From positions 67,810,926 to 67,874,925 of the forward strand of contig CM049309.1 in NCBI GenBank assembly GCA_026874595.1: 64,000 nucleotides of DNA, written 5' to 3'. This DNA is from Sipunculus nudus. Its lineage: Eukaryota; Annelida; Sipuncula; Golfingiida; Sipunculidae. The first letter of the stretch is position 1; the number at the start of each line of letters is the position of its first letter. Positions 12,541 through 23,499 of the stretch are shown one piece after another. The translations under genes were made by a program, and so were the position numbers. Below the pieces are notes generated by a model that did not search any database, had not been told where the DNA came from, and worked only from the letters and a program-made list of their open reading frames with translations.

Positions 12541-13130
12541 CTTAAATAGGTAACAGCAAGAGGTGTTTGTAAGGTTTTTTGCTGCCGACTTTAACAATAG
12601 TTAAGTATCTGAGAAGAAATCGTATAGAACATATGATCTAGTTTTAATGTTGGACCACCAGGTCAAGATATGTCGGACGTAATTCATTGTGATGCAGATT
12701 TTGTGCGTTCAACAGGGAGAGCACAGTTGTACGGGCTAATTTACATCTTTAAATTCTAATTATCAGAATACAATTTCCCAAACCTACTTGGTTTCATAAA
12801 GTTGATTTTACAATCATCTGAAGTTGGTTTATAACTAAAGGATAATCAGAAAGCAGCTCACACTCGTCAGTAACCGTGAATAATACACTGGTGTTCTACT
12901 GTCATAGCATTTCCGATAATACTGAAATTCAAATGACAATTCAGTTTTTATTTTATTTCATATTATTTATTTATATATATATTGCTAATTAATGAAATTT
13001 AATTTGGAATTTTTATTCACAACCACATTTCACATTCCAGATTATCCTTAAAGGGAAGACCTTCTAAGTAATATATGTTTATATTAAAATAAACTTTTTG
13101 ACGCCAAAACCGAGGGACAGAATCATCAAA
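12541..13130. other. AT-rich non-coding sequence
   Basis: Nothing recognisable. Confidence 0.4.
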
Positions 13131-13780
13131 TAATAATAACGGGCAGGCAGGCAAGTGTCAGTGAATTAGCTGCCGTTTTCAAACTGCTTCCCCACACAAC
13201 AGCGCCATGTGCGGTGCCATGCTTGGCCATATGCTGGTGGCCAGCTGGCGTGCCTCCTGTACATGCAGTATTTATTCACAGTCTCTCTTATGCCCAGCGC
13301 TTCCCCCAATCATGACCCGTTTTATGTTGCTGGGCTTTGTTTTACCAATAACACGGTTTTCAGCCGGCAGCCTGTCTCCAAATTCTATAGTGCAGGTGAT
13401 GATCAGTCCGCGCCTTTTAGACGCAGGTGCGAGCTGCTGAGACTAAATAGTAAATTTCATTTATTCATGCTAGCTCTCGTCTGCAGTCTGTACGGCCAGC
13501 TGGCTGGGCCCACGAACAGACCAAACCCATAGGAGTAGACTGTTTAAATTTTTAAAGCAGAGCTTTCGGCTGCCGCGCTTTTCTAAGCGCGTGTGCTCCG
13601 GGCAGATGGCCACGCACATGGCTACTGCATTGGCGATGCACGTGCACGCATGCACACTTGGGGCCGATCTAGCCCTAGGCCATCGCTGACTTTGCTAAAT
13701 CCCTAATAACCATCTAAGATCCCACAAGGACGGACAAGTCGCTCACTCCATATAAAATACCCCAATATGGCCTACGCCCT
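13130..13780. promoter_or_regulatory. GC-rich island, candidate regulatory element
   Basis: CpG-rich unique sequence with two overlapping plus-strand frames (13207-13440 and 13209-13532) and a minus frame. None has a domain, and all three lack a plausible gene context. Inferred to be regulatory because its composition matches the other islands. Confidence 0.3.
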
Positions 13781-14900
13781 GGGCATTTCTAACTAAACTG
13801 ACGTTTTTGTTTACAGAATATATTAAGCTGGTTGTAGAACCAAAGTGGGTAAAATAGAATTCTGGCACTTTTAATATCGAAATGTCATCATAAAATTCAC
13901 TGCACTACAGATTTTCTTGACGTTGCTGCAATGAAAGATTCTTGATTTCTCGAGGCTTTTTTTCTGCTGCAACGAAATAATAATAATCATGGTCCATGCA
14001 GCTATACTTTAAATCATGCAGCCAGTTTGGACATGATACTAAAGAGATATTTTATCATGAACTTATGACCTTTATCAGATTCACATATGTAAATTATGAT
14101 AGGAGTCTGGACGTAAATCGTTATACAAATGAATAAGACAAGGATTAGTTGGATCATGCGTGGTGTTGGGGGGGCTTAGTTATCATACAGCCAGTTCAGC
14201 AAAGAATTCGGCTACAGTTTTGGCCTTATGGGTATAGACACACATCTGCATGTATACAAGACCAGGTAGGAATACCATTGGTATTGTCCCCTCCCTCCAA
14301 GTCCATATCCCCATATTTATATTTTCTTGATGGAGGAATTGATTGATTGTCATAAGGCAGTTTATATTATGTACAGTTCAAGAATGCACAAAGTGACCCG
14401 AATTTTTGTGGATTCCATCCTTTAGTTTTTCCGGTGACTACTACAAATCGCATTTCTCCATTTTCAATTTAAGACCTATTCTATGTATCTGGGGACCAGT
14501 GGTGGTTGACAAAGTTTGTGTTGTGTTGACAAACTAGTGCTGGGTTTATTATGAAAAACAACTTATACACGTATTCCCCATAATTTTTCTTTCCGGCAAG
14601 ATTTCCCGCAAGCGGGGGTATATTTTATCTGTAAGCATGATACCGAATAACTGGGCGCATGTAGCTTATTAGCTTTACTGTTGCCAACTGTGAGAAACGG
14701 GGGCGAGTGGCAAATTTTCTGCCGCCAAATTTAGTTTCGGGCCAGGTGCACATTTTTATACTGATGAACAAAGATGCGAGAGCAACTCAATTACTCATGT
14801 ATGCTATAATAAACGAAGTCAGCTGTTCAAACATACCATCTGCCCCCGAGCCCTTCTAATAATAAGAAAATGGGAACGACATACACAAGTCAAAACCAGG
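13781..14900. other. AT-rich non-coding sequence downstream of the ID gene
   Basis: Nothing recognisable. This lies 3' of the predicted ID poly(A) site. Confidence 0.4.
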
Positions 14901-14904
14901 ATTG

Positions 14905-15735
14905 TAAACATAACAATGATCCATTTATTCAATTCAAACACAAGAGCTGAGAGACTGTGCCAGAAGCGATCAGTCAACACGAGGGTCCGGGTGGTGCTCG
15001 TTGTAAGCGAGCAGTGCTGATAGAGAGGTCTTGGCAGTGTTCAGCTGCGAGGTCTGGACCGCCGTAACCTCCTAATGCAAGACCTGCCATATGGGTCGCA
15101 CTCACGCCAGCTTCCTCCTGTTTGCATGGATTTTGATGTGATCAATTTGGGTTGGCGTCTGGATTTAAGTCTCTCACACTAATGCCGATGACTAGGTGCT
15201 TGCTGTCCGGGTACAGTCTTGAGAGAGGCCCATATGGTATCCCCGAGCGTCTGTATGACGAAGTGAGACTTGGCAGATGTCCCGTATTATACACACATGA
15301 GCACAGTTCATGATTTACACAATGGCTTACTGATACAACAAGGCAGAAGGCGAACCAGCGCCACACTGCGACAAACATAATGGGATTATTCCCCTAAACG
15401 GAAATCCTACGTGGACAGACCGGTCTGTCCAAAAGTTCACAACATTTTTACATGCTGCCCAGGATTCCCAGTAATTTCCCGTCGGCCGGTCGGTCCATAA
15501 TTCACGTGGACGAATACCGCTTGTTCTCAGATGGTAACTTGTGACTGACGACGTTAGAAATCATATTGGACCCGACGTCTCTGGTTCGAGCCACAACCTT
15601 GGCACAGTTAACCAAAGCAAGTTCATCCACGGTATCCTGCAACCGGGTGATAACCCCAGCAGTTCCAAGAATGTTTCAGACTTGCACTGCTGCAACTACG
15701 GCGGGAATTCTGAACCTGATCCCATCTGTAGTGAT
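14905..15735 (-). other. Predicted ID exon 3, 3' UTR only, with poly(A) signal
   Basis: On the minus strand the tract TTTTGTCTCCTCCTTGCAG is the best 3' splice site in the area and sets the exon start at 15735. The following roughly 830 bp is distinctly richer in GC than its flanks and has no convincing reading frame. It ends with GAATAAATGG, whose AATAAA (14924-14929) is followed about 20 nt on by TTTACA and then U/GU-rich sequence, so cleavage is expected near 14905. A small hairpin, GCTCG-N7-CGAGC, lies at about 14998-15014. Vertebrate ID2 and ID3, as I recall, also have a wholly non-coding last exon. Confidence 0.6.
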
Positions 15736-16202
15736 CTGCAAGGAGGAGACAAAATCATAGTAATACCAAGTATTGAAAACCTGACCATGTAATATGAGAA
15801 ATGAATGAAAAAGTGAATATCTGCCCAAGTAGCCATTCCCCTTAACGCTCCTTAAATTTATGGATGACAGTATGAAAAACATCAAAGTACTTTAAAATAT
15901 AACCCCAATATGCTTTCTGTATCTGAACATGCATTAACTCATTATAAAGGAATATGCATTATTTTTTAAGAACAAAAAGTTAAGAACACCGAAGGGCATA
16001 GAAATGAGGTTTTCGAGTGCTGCATGCACTTTAACCCATGAAAGTACATAATTTAAAACTTTACTTATTCAATAAGAAACAATTGATAATTGACACTATC
16101 GTGAAATTCCAATTCGATAGACTTATTTAATCATCTGCACGAGCACTCGTCACATTATTAGCAGTTTGTAGTCCTACATAATCACAGGTAACAACTACTT
16201 AC
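15736..16202 (-). other. ID intron 2, within the 3' UTR
   Basis: This predicted intron of 467 bp lies between donor GTAAGTAG and acceptor CTCCTTGCAG. It starts 22 nt after the stop codon, inside the roughly 50-nt limit that normally avoids nonsense-mediated decay, as expected for a functional 3'-UTR intron. Its sequence is AT-rich with no other feature. Confidence 0.6.
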
Positions 16203-16224
16203 CAGACTTTAATTAGCGGAGTCC

Positions 16225-16287
16225 TCAGTACGATGGGGGTCTTGATGCACACTCTTCCGCCAACGTCAACTTTTCCAAGTGACTGAT
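16225..16287 (-). CDS. id2-like (ID family): ID-family protein, coding exon 2 (C-terminal tail and stop)
   Basis: The predicted acceptor is a pyrimidine-rich stretch ending GTTGTTACAG, with the exon starting at 16287. In the phase set by exon 1 it reads 20 codons, beginning ISHLEKLTLAEEC and ending RPPSY, then TGA at 16225-16227, giving a 129-residue protein. Human ID2 also has a coding intron after its LQ-ending segment followed by about 18 residues, so the length and join position fit the family. The exon runs 22 nt past the stop to a consensus donor, CTG|GTAAGTAG, with its last base at 16203. The tail itself is not recognised. A second frame is open across the exon but does not join to exon 1 in phase. 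Transcript evidence is lacking, so this is a strong prediction only. Confidence 0.75.
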   Translation of the reverse strand: MSHLEKLTLAEECASRPPSY

Positions 16288-18001
16288 CTGTAACAACGTG
16301 AAAAAGATACTTAAGTATTTGTAAGGAAATCTAAGATTCCAGGAAGTTGAAAGCTAAAAGAAAACACGCCGCGGCAATTGGCGAGTCAGCAAACTTAACG
16401 CGAAGCACAACGCTTTATCAGCACACTTCACTTTACAAGGAGAGTCTTCCCCTTTTCTTTAAGAGAAAGCCTCAAAGTGGAAGGAATGCAACACGTGAGA
16501 GGAAGGGGATGTACAATATGTTGGGGGGTCATGTGGATGTGGACAAGGTGTCTTTATTGTTATATCAGGCCCTCCATATGGGGCGACTCTGGGATCACTG
16601 TGGTATGACACTTCGTGCACCTGTGTTGACTTCATGGCGCCAGCATGTCTGGCCCGTCGTGGGAACCGCACTCGGCCGTGTTCGGGCCGTGTTCGGGCAC
16701 GCTCGGAGCGGCGCCGGCTGCCCATTAAATATATCAAGTACAGATTGTGATAACTGTGCACTTGACCCGGCAGCTATTCAGCATTCACAAATGTAATTTG
16801 AGGCCAACCTCGATCAGGCGCTGATAACTCACCCCCCCCCCCCCCCCCCCCCCGGCCACCTGCATCGGAATTTGCCCAACCTATCAACCTGACAACTGAT
16901 ACAGTGGGACGACAAGTGATGCTCTAGCAGTCACTGTACATGTCCAACCAGTCTTACAATGACTCTTAGTTCTGCTCTGGGTAATAAATTACAGTGACAA
17001 AATTATGTGACAGCGTCAGCCAGCCTGGTCCGCAATGTGTAAAACCACACAGCAACACGTCTGACAAGTTGACAATTAACTGGGGACCATTTTCAAAACA
17101 GCGAAAACATGCGCAACCTCACACACGCCAGTCTTTTCTGCACAACAAACAAGTTCTTCACTTGAGAGATATCTACTCCAATATTGCTACAACAACTTCT
17201 TGTAAAATACCTCGATTATTATATATACCTTAACATTTCGTTCCATGTGTTTTACTGTATGTTTGGAATACGCAATGCCAAAAGTAACAGTTAATAGCTG
17301 CGAGCCATGGGCATCTATGAATCAATAATAAACCCATACACATTCGGGGTATAGGTCGCCAATACTACAGGCTACAGCCCAGACCCTTGCTTTACTATAA
17401 ACATTGCCTCGGCAACCCTGGCCGGTCAACTTTGGATGTATGGATCTATTAACATTGGCGGCGCCAGATCTAAAGTCCGTGGCATCCCTAAAGCATGTTT
17501 GGACTTGAGAGCCGAGCAGAAAATCGATGCTTGCGACAAGCGAAGCCCATGTCTATTTGTGATGTGCATATTTTATGGTCATCAGCCGAGCCCTTGCTGT
17601 GCCTTCCGCTGGTGGTCTTGTCACCCCGCGACACTTGCACCCATCACAAATCTATGCGACTTAAAACAGCGACATGTGGTTATTTATACACTCGAAAGCT
17701 CATACAGTATCGACCACGGGTACATATTGAAAACGAAGCCCCCTCACCAGTCACTAAAAACCACAGCTCGTAAAATACGTACACTTAGAACCACAGTTGC
17801 CATGAAGGAACCATTAAAAAGATTCAGCCCGTCACAACAGCCATGTCGCCATCGTATTCCAGGAAATTTCTGGGGACCGGGTTTGAAGATAAAAAATTCC
17901 AAAAATAACACGAAACAATCCCATTATTATCAAAAAAATTAAAAACCCACAATGGCTTGTCACATTTTATATATTCTGTATGCAAAATATCCTGTATTTA
18001 C
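16288..18001 (-). other. ID intron 1
   Basis: This 1,714-bp intron has GTAAATA at the donor and TTACAG at the acceptor. It contains a GC-rich block at about 16480-16800 with BMP- and Notch-type motifs (separate entry), a 23-bp poly-C run at about 16832-16854, and AT-rich filler. Long plus-strand open frames at 16347-16796 and 17436-17942 show no recognisable domain and are taken as chance. Retention of the intron would give a shorter protein with a different tail of about 12 residues, comparable to intron-retaining ID1 isoforms. Confidence 0.7.
16480..16800. promoter_or_regulatory. Candidate BMP/Notch enhancer in ID intron 1
   Basis: This GC-rich block inside an AT-rich intron contains TGGCGCC-N5-GTCT at 16635-16650. 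That is the full bipartite Smad1/5-Smad4 arrangement known from vertebrate ID, BAMBI and SMAD6/7 elements. A CGTGGGAA Su(H)/CSL site lies at 16658-16665, a second GGCGCC at 16710-16715, a CACGTG E-box near 16490 and a CACCTG E-box near 16616. ID genes are classical direct BMP targets, and Drosophila emc responds to Notch. Motifs are seen; enhancer activity is inferred. Confidence 0.55.
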
Positions 18002-18328
18002 CTGTTGAAGAAAGTGCTGCATGTTGAGATGCGTGTTTTCTCCCAGCGGCCTCCTCTCGCCGAAGGTGGTCTTTTGGCTTGGTGACTGGACGGTGGGATG
18101 GAATTGAAGGGTTACTTCCAAGTCCAATATATAGTCTATAACATGCTGAAGAAACTGCACTTTGCTGACTTTTCTATCTTGTGGTATCGTTGGTACGAGT
18201 TCCTTTAACCTGGTAAAACACGCAGCCATTTCGTTATCGCCGGCATCTTTGGCCTTGACTATCCTGCCTTCGCTAGAACCGATGGCAAATTCGTTGGTTC
18301 TGCGAGATGAGATCGCTGTGGCTTTCAT
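18002..18328 (-). CDS. id2-like (ID family): ID-family helix-loop-helix protein, coding exon 1
   Basis: This exon encodes 109 residues of an inhibitor of DNA binding, a nuclear HLH protein that dimerises with E-protein bHLH factors and keeps them off DNA. The HLH spans about residues 34-74 and contains [19 protein letters not shown] and [11 protein letters not shown], the diagnostic ID signature. The stretch before it (20-33) lacks the clustered basic residues of DNA-binding bHLH proteins. After the HLH, RRPLGEN (92-98) is an RxxLG destruction-box-like motif. The ATG has A at -3 and an in-frame TAG four codons upstream, so the start is secure; the MKA opening matches vertebrate ID2. The exon ends after LQQ at CAACAG|GTAAATA (intron G at 18001), phase 0. 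Reading on into the intron adds about 12 residues and a stop at 17960. Family certain; ID2 orthology rather than emc or ID in general is inference. Confidence 0.95.
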
Positions 18329-18479
18329 GTTGAGCTCCTACGTAAAGTACAACTAAAGTGAAAGCTTGTGGTGTATATAGCACACTGTTGATGTCTTCGA
18401 CTACGAGCTGTGCGGTCTTTACACGATGAGGCACCGAGCGCTTCTGATCACTGACGGAATGAGAGCCGTATTTGTATAC

Positions 18480-18700
18480 AAGCCGATCCACGCTGCTTGA
18501 CTGGAGACAGCCGTAAAGTCCTCGTTTTATTACAATGTATCAACAATGTTAATCCGAGGAAGCTCCGCCTACTTGTTACCAGCACAATGGTGGCTCTGTC
18601 TGGACCAATCAGCAGCGCGCCTCCGCGGGGAGCCGCAACGTCAATCAAATCTGCCTAGCTAGCACGTGCTCGATAACTGCACTGGCATATTTACTATGTG
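18480..18700 (-). promoter_or_regulatory. ID core and proximal promoter
   Basis: Reading the minus strand towards the gene: a half-CRE TGACGT (18638-18643), an inverted CCAAT box (18605-18609), a TATA-like TAATAAAAC (about 18524-18532), and about 30 nt downstream an initiator-like CCAGTC centred at 18502. This spacing is typical of a TATA promoter and implies a 5' UTR of about 174 nt. A second TATA-like run, TATATAC, at about 18372-18378 is too close to the ATG to be preferred. A CACGTG E-box lies at 18663-18668. The transcription start is inferred. Confidence 0.55.
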
Positions 18701-19300
18701 GAAGCTGATTAACATGGACCTGCCATATACCGTTGTCTGTGCGTATCCGTATACAAATATAAAGCTCTGACTGTACTATACAAGGTAAAAAGGCTATAAC
18801 AGTGAGGTTTGGTTTGACCAACCGGGCTGCAGGTGCCCCCGGTAATATTTCCCACAGACATAGTTATTTGGATAGTGCACACATGGGCGACATAATAGCA
18901 ATCCGCTTTGACAAGTCATTAGAGTGACAAGAGCTGGCCCACAGCTGAGCGCGACTCACTGGCGCCATCCATGTAACGTCACCTATTCAAAGTATATGTA
19001 TATACCATTGACTCGGCGCCAGTATGGCGGTCACCAAGGCAACACTACTGTCAATCAAGGGTGACTTCAAAAGGGCCGCCCAAAGGTGACTGATAAATTG
19101 CATTCACAAGCGACACCTCGAGTTTGTTGATACTTCACACTCGCACACCTGTGAATTTGCATGAAGCAGATTTGTGGGTGCAAGTATTAAACACTGACTG
19201 ATATACATCATCCCTTGGTCTGCTATGGGAAAATAAATACGAGCTCGCATTCCGGGATGAGAGTACAGGTTACCGCAAATGACGCATTGAATACTGCAGT
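18700..19300 (-). promoter_or_regulatory. ID upstream regulatory region
   Basis: This is GC-richer unique sequence upstream of the promoter. It holds a Su(H)/CSL site (TTCCCACA, 18849-18856, TGTGGGAA on the minus strand) overlapping a Smad-type CAGACA (18854-18859). It also has two GGCGCC palindromes near 18964 and 19014, an ACGTCA half-CRE near 18977, and CAGCTG/CAGGTG/CACCTG E-boxes. Such sites are expected for a gene controlled by BMP, Notch and bHLH factors. Function is inferred from motifs only. Confidence 0.45.
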
Positions 19301-20990
19301 TGTCATCATTCCCTACTACAATGTATACAAATATACATATCTGTCCGCAGGTGTCAGAGACAGGTAAATACGGCTCGTAAGCTGGGGGGGGGGGGGGGGT
19401 TGCTGTGATTCAAGTCCTAACGGGACAGTATGCCCCCAGGTTTGAAACATCTGTAGCACGGATTTGGTGCGAAACACAGTGTTGATCTTATTATATGCAC
19501 AGCTGCGCAACACACATTGTTACACCTAGCACATTTGCACGTGTGTATAATGGCCCTCCTAAAACACATGTGGTCGAACATTTATTTCCCAGCCCGTTTC
19601 CCATCCCCAGCTTTCTGTCACGATATTAATGTTGTATTTTTTTCCCTGAGTCAAAGTATTATCGTCAATCATTTTTTTCTTTTTCTCCTTCTATCTTACA
19701 CCTGAGAAATCTAAGGTGTTCAAATTGAATGAATTTGCTCCATTGGCAATTTTTTAAACAACCCTCAGTATGAGGGTTAAACATTTGACAAAACATTTAC
19801 AATGTTACCCTGACTTGGTAAAAAGGTGTTCATTTAAATTCCTGAATCGGGCTTTTCTGGGTGGCAACGTGTACCATATGTGGGTTACGATGAGTAAAAA
19901 TACAATATTTCAAATTTTGATGTCTTGATTAAAGTACGTTTCTGATGCCATGGCTTTAATTAAAAAAAACAATGATCAAATCATATAAAAATAAACAAAT
20001 CTTTTTCTTAAGTTTTGGTTGCTATTTTGGTCAGACATGCACATGTTCACCGTACAGAATAAAAGGGCTGCACCCAAAAGTGATTTTGATTAATTAAATA
20101 TAATAACTTCATTTGTATAATAAAGACCATGTTGATGCCCATGCAAAAGCCTTTATATATATTTAAAATATTTTGAATTCTATACTGTACGTCATTTATA
20201 CAGTTATTTGTGCACGAGGAAGGAAATAAATAATATTTACTTATAAGCACATTCAAACATTTTCTTTCACTGTAAAACACTAATAACACTCGACTTTCCC
20301 TATTTAGTATAAGCCAGTGTTTGGGTATAGCGGCCTTCACGCTTTTGGGATTGAAAAGCGAAACAGCTTGCATGGAAACTCCATCTGCATATAATATTAC
20401 GTCATCTGGTCGCTGAATCTTTAAAAGAGCGTTAGGGAATTATTATTTGAAAGGGATGAAAGAGAGCTTGGATGAGCAGGAAGAACGTTTTACTTCTATT
20501 GTTCGTTTATTTATTTTCGTTCCCGTGTATGCATGATGGTATTGAAAGCATGTTACAGAGTTCCACATCCTGTTCAAGTCTTGTGTACAACAAGGCTGCT
20601 GAGTATAGTTTATGTGTAACAACTTATATAACCCTCGCTGTCATATTAAGCATGTTTAAGTGTTTGTTATGTGTTTCTCTTCTCTTTAGGCAACTATGTG
20701 TGCATGAGGTGTTTGATTTATGTTTGTAAACTATTGTCTGAGAACTCGGGCGAAAAGTTTTTAAAGGTTGGGACTTTTGATGTCGAGTTTAAATTTCCTT
20801 TATATCTGTTTACAGATGGAAATGATTACAAACTTCCTTCAATTTTACACATTCTTATGTAAGAAAATAATCTTGCCTTTATATCATTCAGTCATGGTTA
20901 TCCTTCGAGTGCTATTCATAGTTTCTTATTCAAATTTTATTTAATAATGCTTTAAACCTTTGTGGCAGCATCAGTGTAACACCCTGCAAA
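19301..20990. other. AT-rich non-coding sequence
   Basis: It contains a poly-G run at about 19384-19399 and small unrelated open frames. No gene recognised. Confidence 0.4.
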
Positions 20991-21298
20991 TTAAAGACGC
21001 AACACCAAGCACCCCCAAGCGGCAGGCGTGGAACTAAGTAAACGTTCACACGTGCTCAATTAACAGGAAGTTTTTAAACAACGATAACCTAACCGTTTAA
21101 CTTTCACCTGAGTCCTCGATTATCTACCTTTTTACCGTTGTCCCCTGTAAATAAAAGTTTAAAACAGCATATACACCTATGTCTGGGTGTTTGGCAGGGG
21201 ACAGGTATATATACATCTACAAATGAAAGTTTACATAAAAGGAAATGCATGGGGTATATATATACTGATTCCTCATTTGATGTTTAAATATACGTTCA

Positions 21299-21507
21299 GA
21301 GGCGGGTCCTCTATTTTTCGACCTAAAAAAATCCAGGAAATATAATAATATAAATGCGTTTAATACCGAATTAAAAAACACACCGGATTTTGCGTCGCAC
21401 AGTTTTCTGCCCGAAACATTGCATACGAGAGTTATGTATAAAGGCTCCTATAGCACATTTGTTTACCAGTGCTCAGGCCCCCCCCTTTTTTTTCTCTTTA
21501 TCCGCCC
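21299..21507. mobile_element. Small MITE-like element, hAT-type ends
   Basis: The left end reads CAGAGGCGGGTCC and the right end, reverse-complemented, reads CAGGGGCGGATAA. A C/G-rich tract lies near the right end. The same ATCCGCCCCTG-type terminus recurs at about 52500 and, in altered form, near 35750 and 47411. No clear target duplication is seen, so the boundary call is tentative. Confidence 0.45.
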
Positions 21508-21599
21508 CTGACATGTATATAGGGGATTCAAGAGGCCATTTTACCTGTAAATTAAAGTAAAAGTAAAAACATCCATATATTGATGATGGAATACCTATA

Positions 21600-21661
<62 letters not shown>
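21600..21661. repeat. (TA)n microsatellite
   Basis: A long TA array with one TG interruption. Confidence 0.95.
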
Positions 21662-21669
<8 letters not shown>

Positions 21670-22019
21670 GGAAAAAAGAAATCACCGGCCGTATTTTATT
21701 ACTATCTAAATATTTCTCGTGACTGGCACAAAGATTTCACTGAAATACTTCCTTGCCTTTTTGTCCGGGTCACCTGTGACACGTGCAGCAGTGCCGCGTG
21801 ACAACTGTGCCTTGTTGATTTCAAATTGACAGGATCCGACGTCGTTTCAATGTCGCAACATGTTCCTTCTTCCATGAAATACAAAAAAAGCTCGTTTCCA
21901 AACCATCTATATACTTTCTTCCCGTTTCAGCTCACCTGCATCTCCCTCATTTGTTAATTGCTGCTCCAGTCTCGCATATATATAGTGGCGCCTCCTACAT
22001 TTAGAAAGTATCATTTATG

Positions 22020-22215
22020 CATGAATGCCTCCGCCACGAGGGTATGCGTTCATCCCTGTTCTTGTGTGCGTTTGTGTGTGCAATTATGGACTGAATCTGA
22101 AGAAAGGTTCAGGACATTACGGGAATGGCCGAGTAAAGAATCGATTAGGTTTTGGTGTCGATCCAACACATAATCCAGATTCAGGAAGGCCATCAAGGAA
22201 TATTCACTGATGTAC
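22020..22215 (+). mobile_element. GCCTCCGCC-ended interspersed repeat, partial copy 1
   Basis: It starts with GCCTCCGCCA.GAGGGTATGCGTT and shares the order gttcctgttcgtgtgtg, ggaat, aggaca/agggcac, gatttggtgt, aatccgga/cggatccaggaagg with the copies at 22612 and 30235. The end is less clear than in copy 2. The two open frames through it are repeat artefacts. Confidence 0.65.
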
Positions 22216-22611
22216 AGTCACTTATGTATGAATGAACCTGAAAAAATGGGTGCTAGTACAGGCAATGATTGCATTGTAAACTGTATTTTAAACAGCTAAA
22301 TTTTCTATTTTTTTTGTTAATTCCATGTATATCGAAACCATATCCCAAAGATTTCATTTCCTCTTTTGTACAGAATAAATTTCATTTTCTTTTTATACGA
22401 ATCTATCAGCTAATTACATAGCTTTAAAATGTTGGCAGGTTGATATCATACGCTTTTGCTTTCGAATGAACCACTCCCTGTCCAAAACAGAACGTTAATC
22501 CCGTAACTGAATATCATCGTTCACAGGTTTTTCGGGGATGTGTTTTTGTGTGTTTACGATTTTGAGTCAGCGCAGACAATTAGATATAGATCTATATGTT
22601 TAGGAATTTAT

Positions 22612-22972
22612 TGCCTCCGCCAGAAGGGTATGCGTTGATTCCTGTTCGTGTGTGTGTGCGCTTGTTCACAACATAACTCACGCAAACATGAACGGAATCA
22701 CATGAAATTCTCAGGGCACCTCGAGAATGGGACAATGAAGAATCGTTTAGATTTTGGTGTGGGTCCGGCTCATAATTCGGATCCAGGAAGGACTTCCAAT
22801 AATATATTCACAAATGTGCAGTCACATATGGGCTGAATAAGTGAATGCAAATACTTGTTGTATAACATATGTACCAATTAACCTCTGAATAAGGACAATA
22901 AGTGAATGAAAACACGGGCTGCGGAGTACCCTTAATGAAGGACTGCCCCCATGGCGGAGGCCTGCATTCCTC
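22612..22972 (+). mobile_element. GCCTCCGCC-ended interspersed repeat, complete copy 2
   Basis: The left end GCCTCCGCC and the right end GGCGGAGGC form an inverted pair about 355 bp apart. Internal sequence is shared with copy 1 and, inverted, with the copy at 29930-30235. Flanking words ttattgcctcc and ctgcattcctcc are compatible with a MITE or a SINE-like unit. No protein is encoded. Confidence 0.65.
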
Positions 22973-23454
22973 CATTGGACTCATATTTCTAGTTTGCAAC
23001 TTTTTTTATGTAGGTCTATATTAAAACGCAAATTCTGATCCAAGATCGGGGTCATCTTGGTCACTCGCCCTCTCGAACGACTTGCCTATAATGACCTGCA
23101 AATCAAGCGTATGTTGGGATTTATGGTAAGCGTTAGTTCAAGGATATATACGCAATCCACTTTTTTAAGATCGTAATTAGTATTGTGGAAATACAACTTC
23201 CGTTGCTATAAAAAGTTATGGCGAAATTGATGTATAAGTCCGAAGGAAATACATATATATTTTTTGCATGGGGAAAACAGTAAGACCCATGAAGCGCATG
23301 CAGACAGGGGGCGCGGTATGCACCGCTACATCCCAGCCAAATAGTCGTGTACAGTTGGACTCTCTTAATTCCCGATCGCCTCAATCGCAAATAGGCTTCC
23401 GTCACAGGGCTCTAGCAAACCAATCCCAAAATATATGCACATGCGCCCCTTTCC

Positions 23455-23461
<7 letters not shown>

Positions 23462-23497
<36 letters not shown>
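23462..23497. repeat. (CT)n microsatellite
   Basis: A pure CT array. Confidence 0.95.

Positions 23498-23499
<2 letters not shown>

Noticed and set aside
16203-16287. Alternative reading of ID exon 2 ending in ...LIKVW
   Set aside because: It is open across the exon but does not join exon 1 in phase, whereas the phase-0 frame gives a tail of the expected length.
16347-16796. 149-codon plus-strand open frame
   Set aside because: Its openness follows from the GC-rich intronic block; no recognisable family, and the minus strand is open across part of it too.
17436-17942. 168-codon plus-strand open frame opposite ID intron 1
   Set aside because: No domain, composition unlike a protein, other frames are also long here, and it lies antisense inside a well-supported intron.
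18360-18380. TATATAC close to the ID start codon as the TATA box
   Set aside because: It would leave a 5' UTR of under 25 nt; the TAATAAAAC/CCAGTC pair with a CCAAT box upstream fits better.
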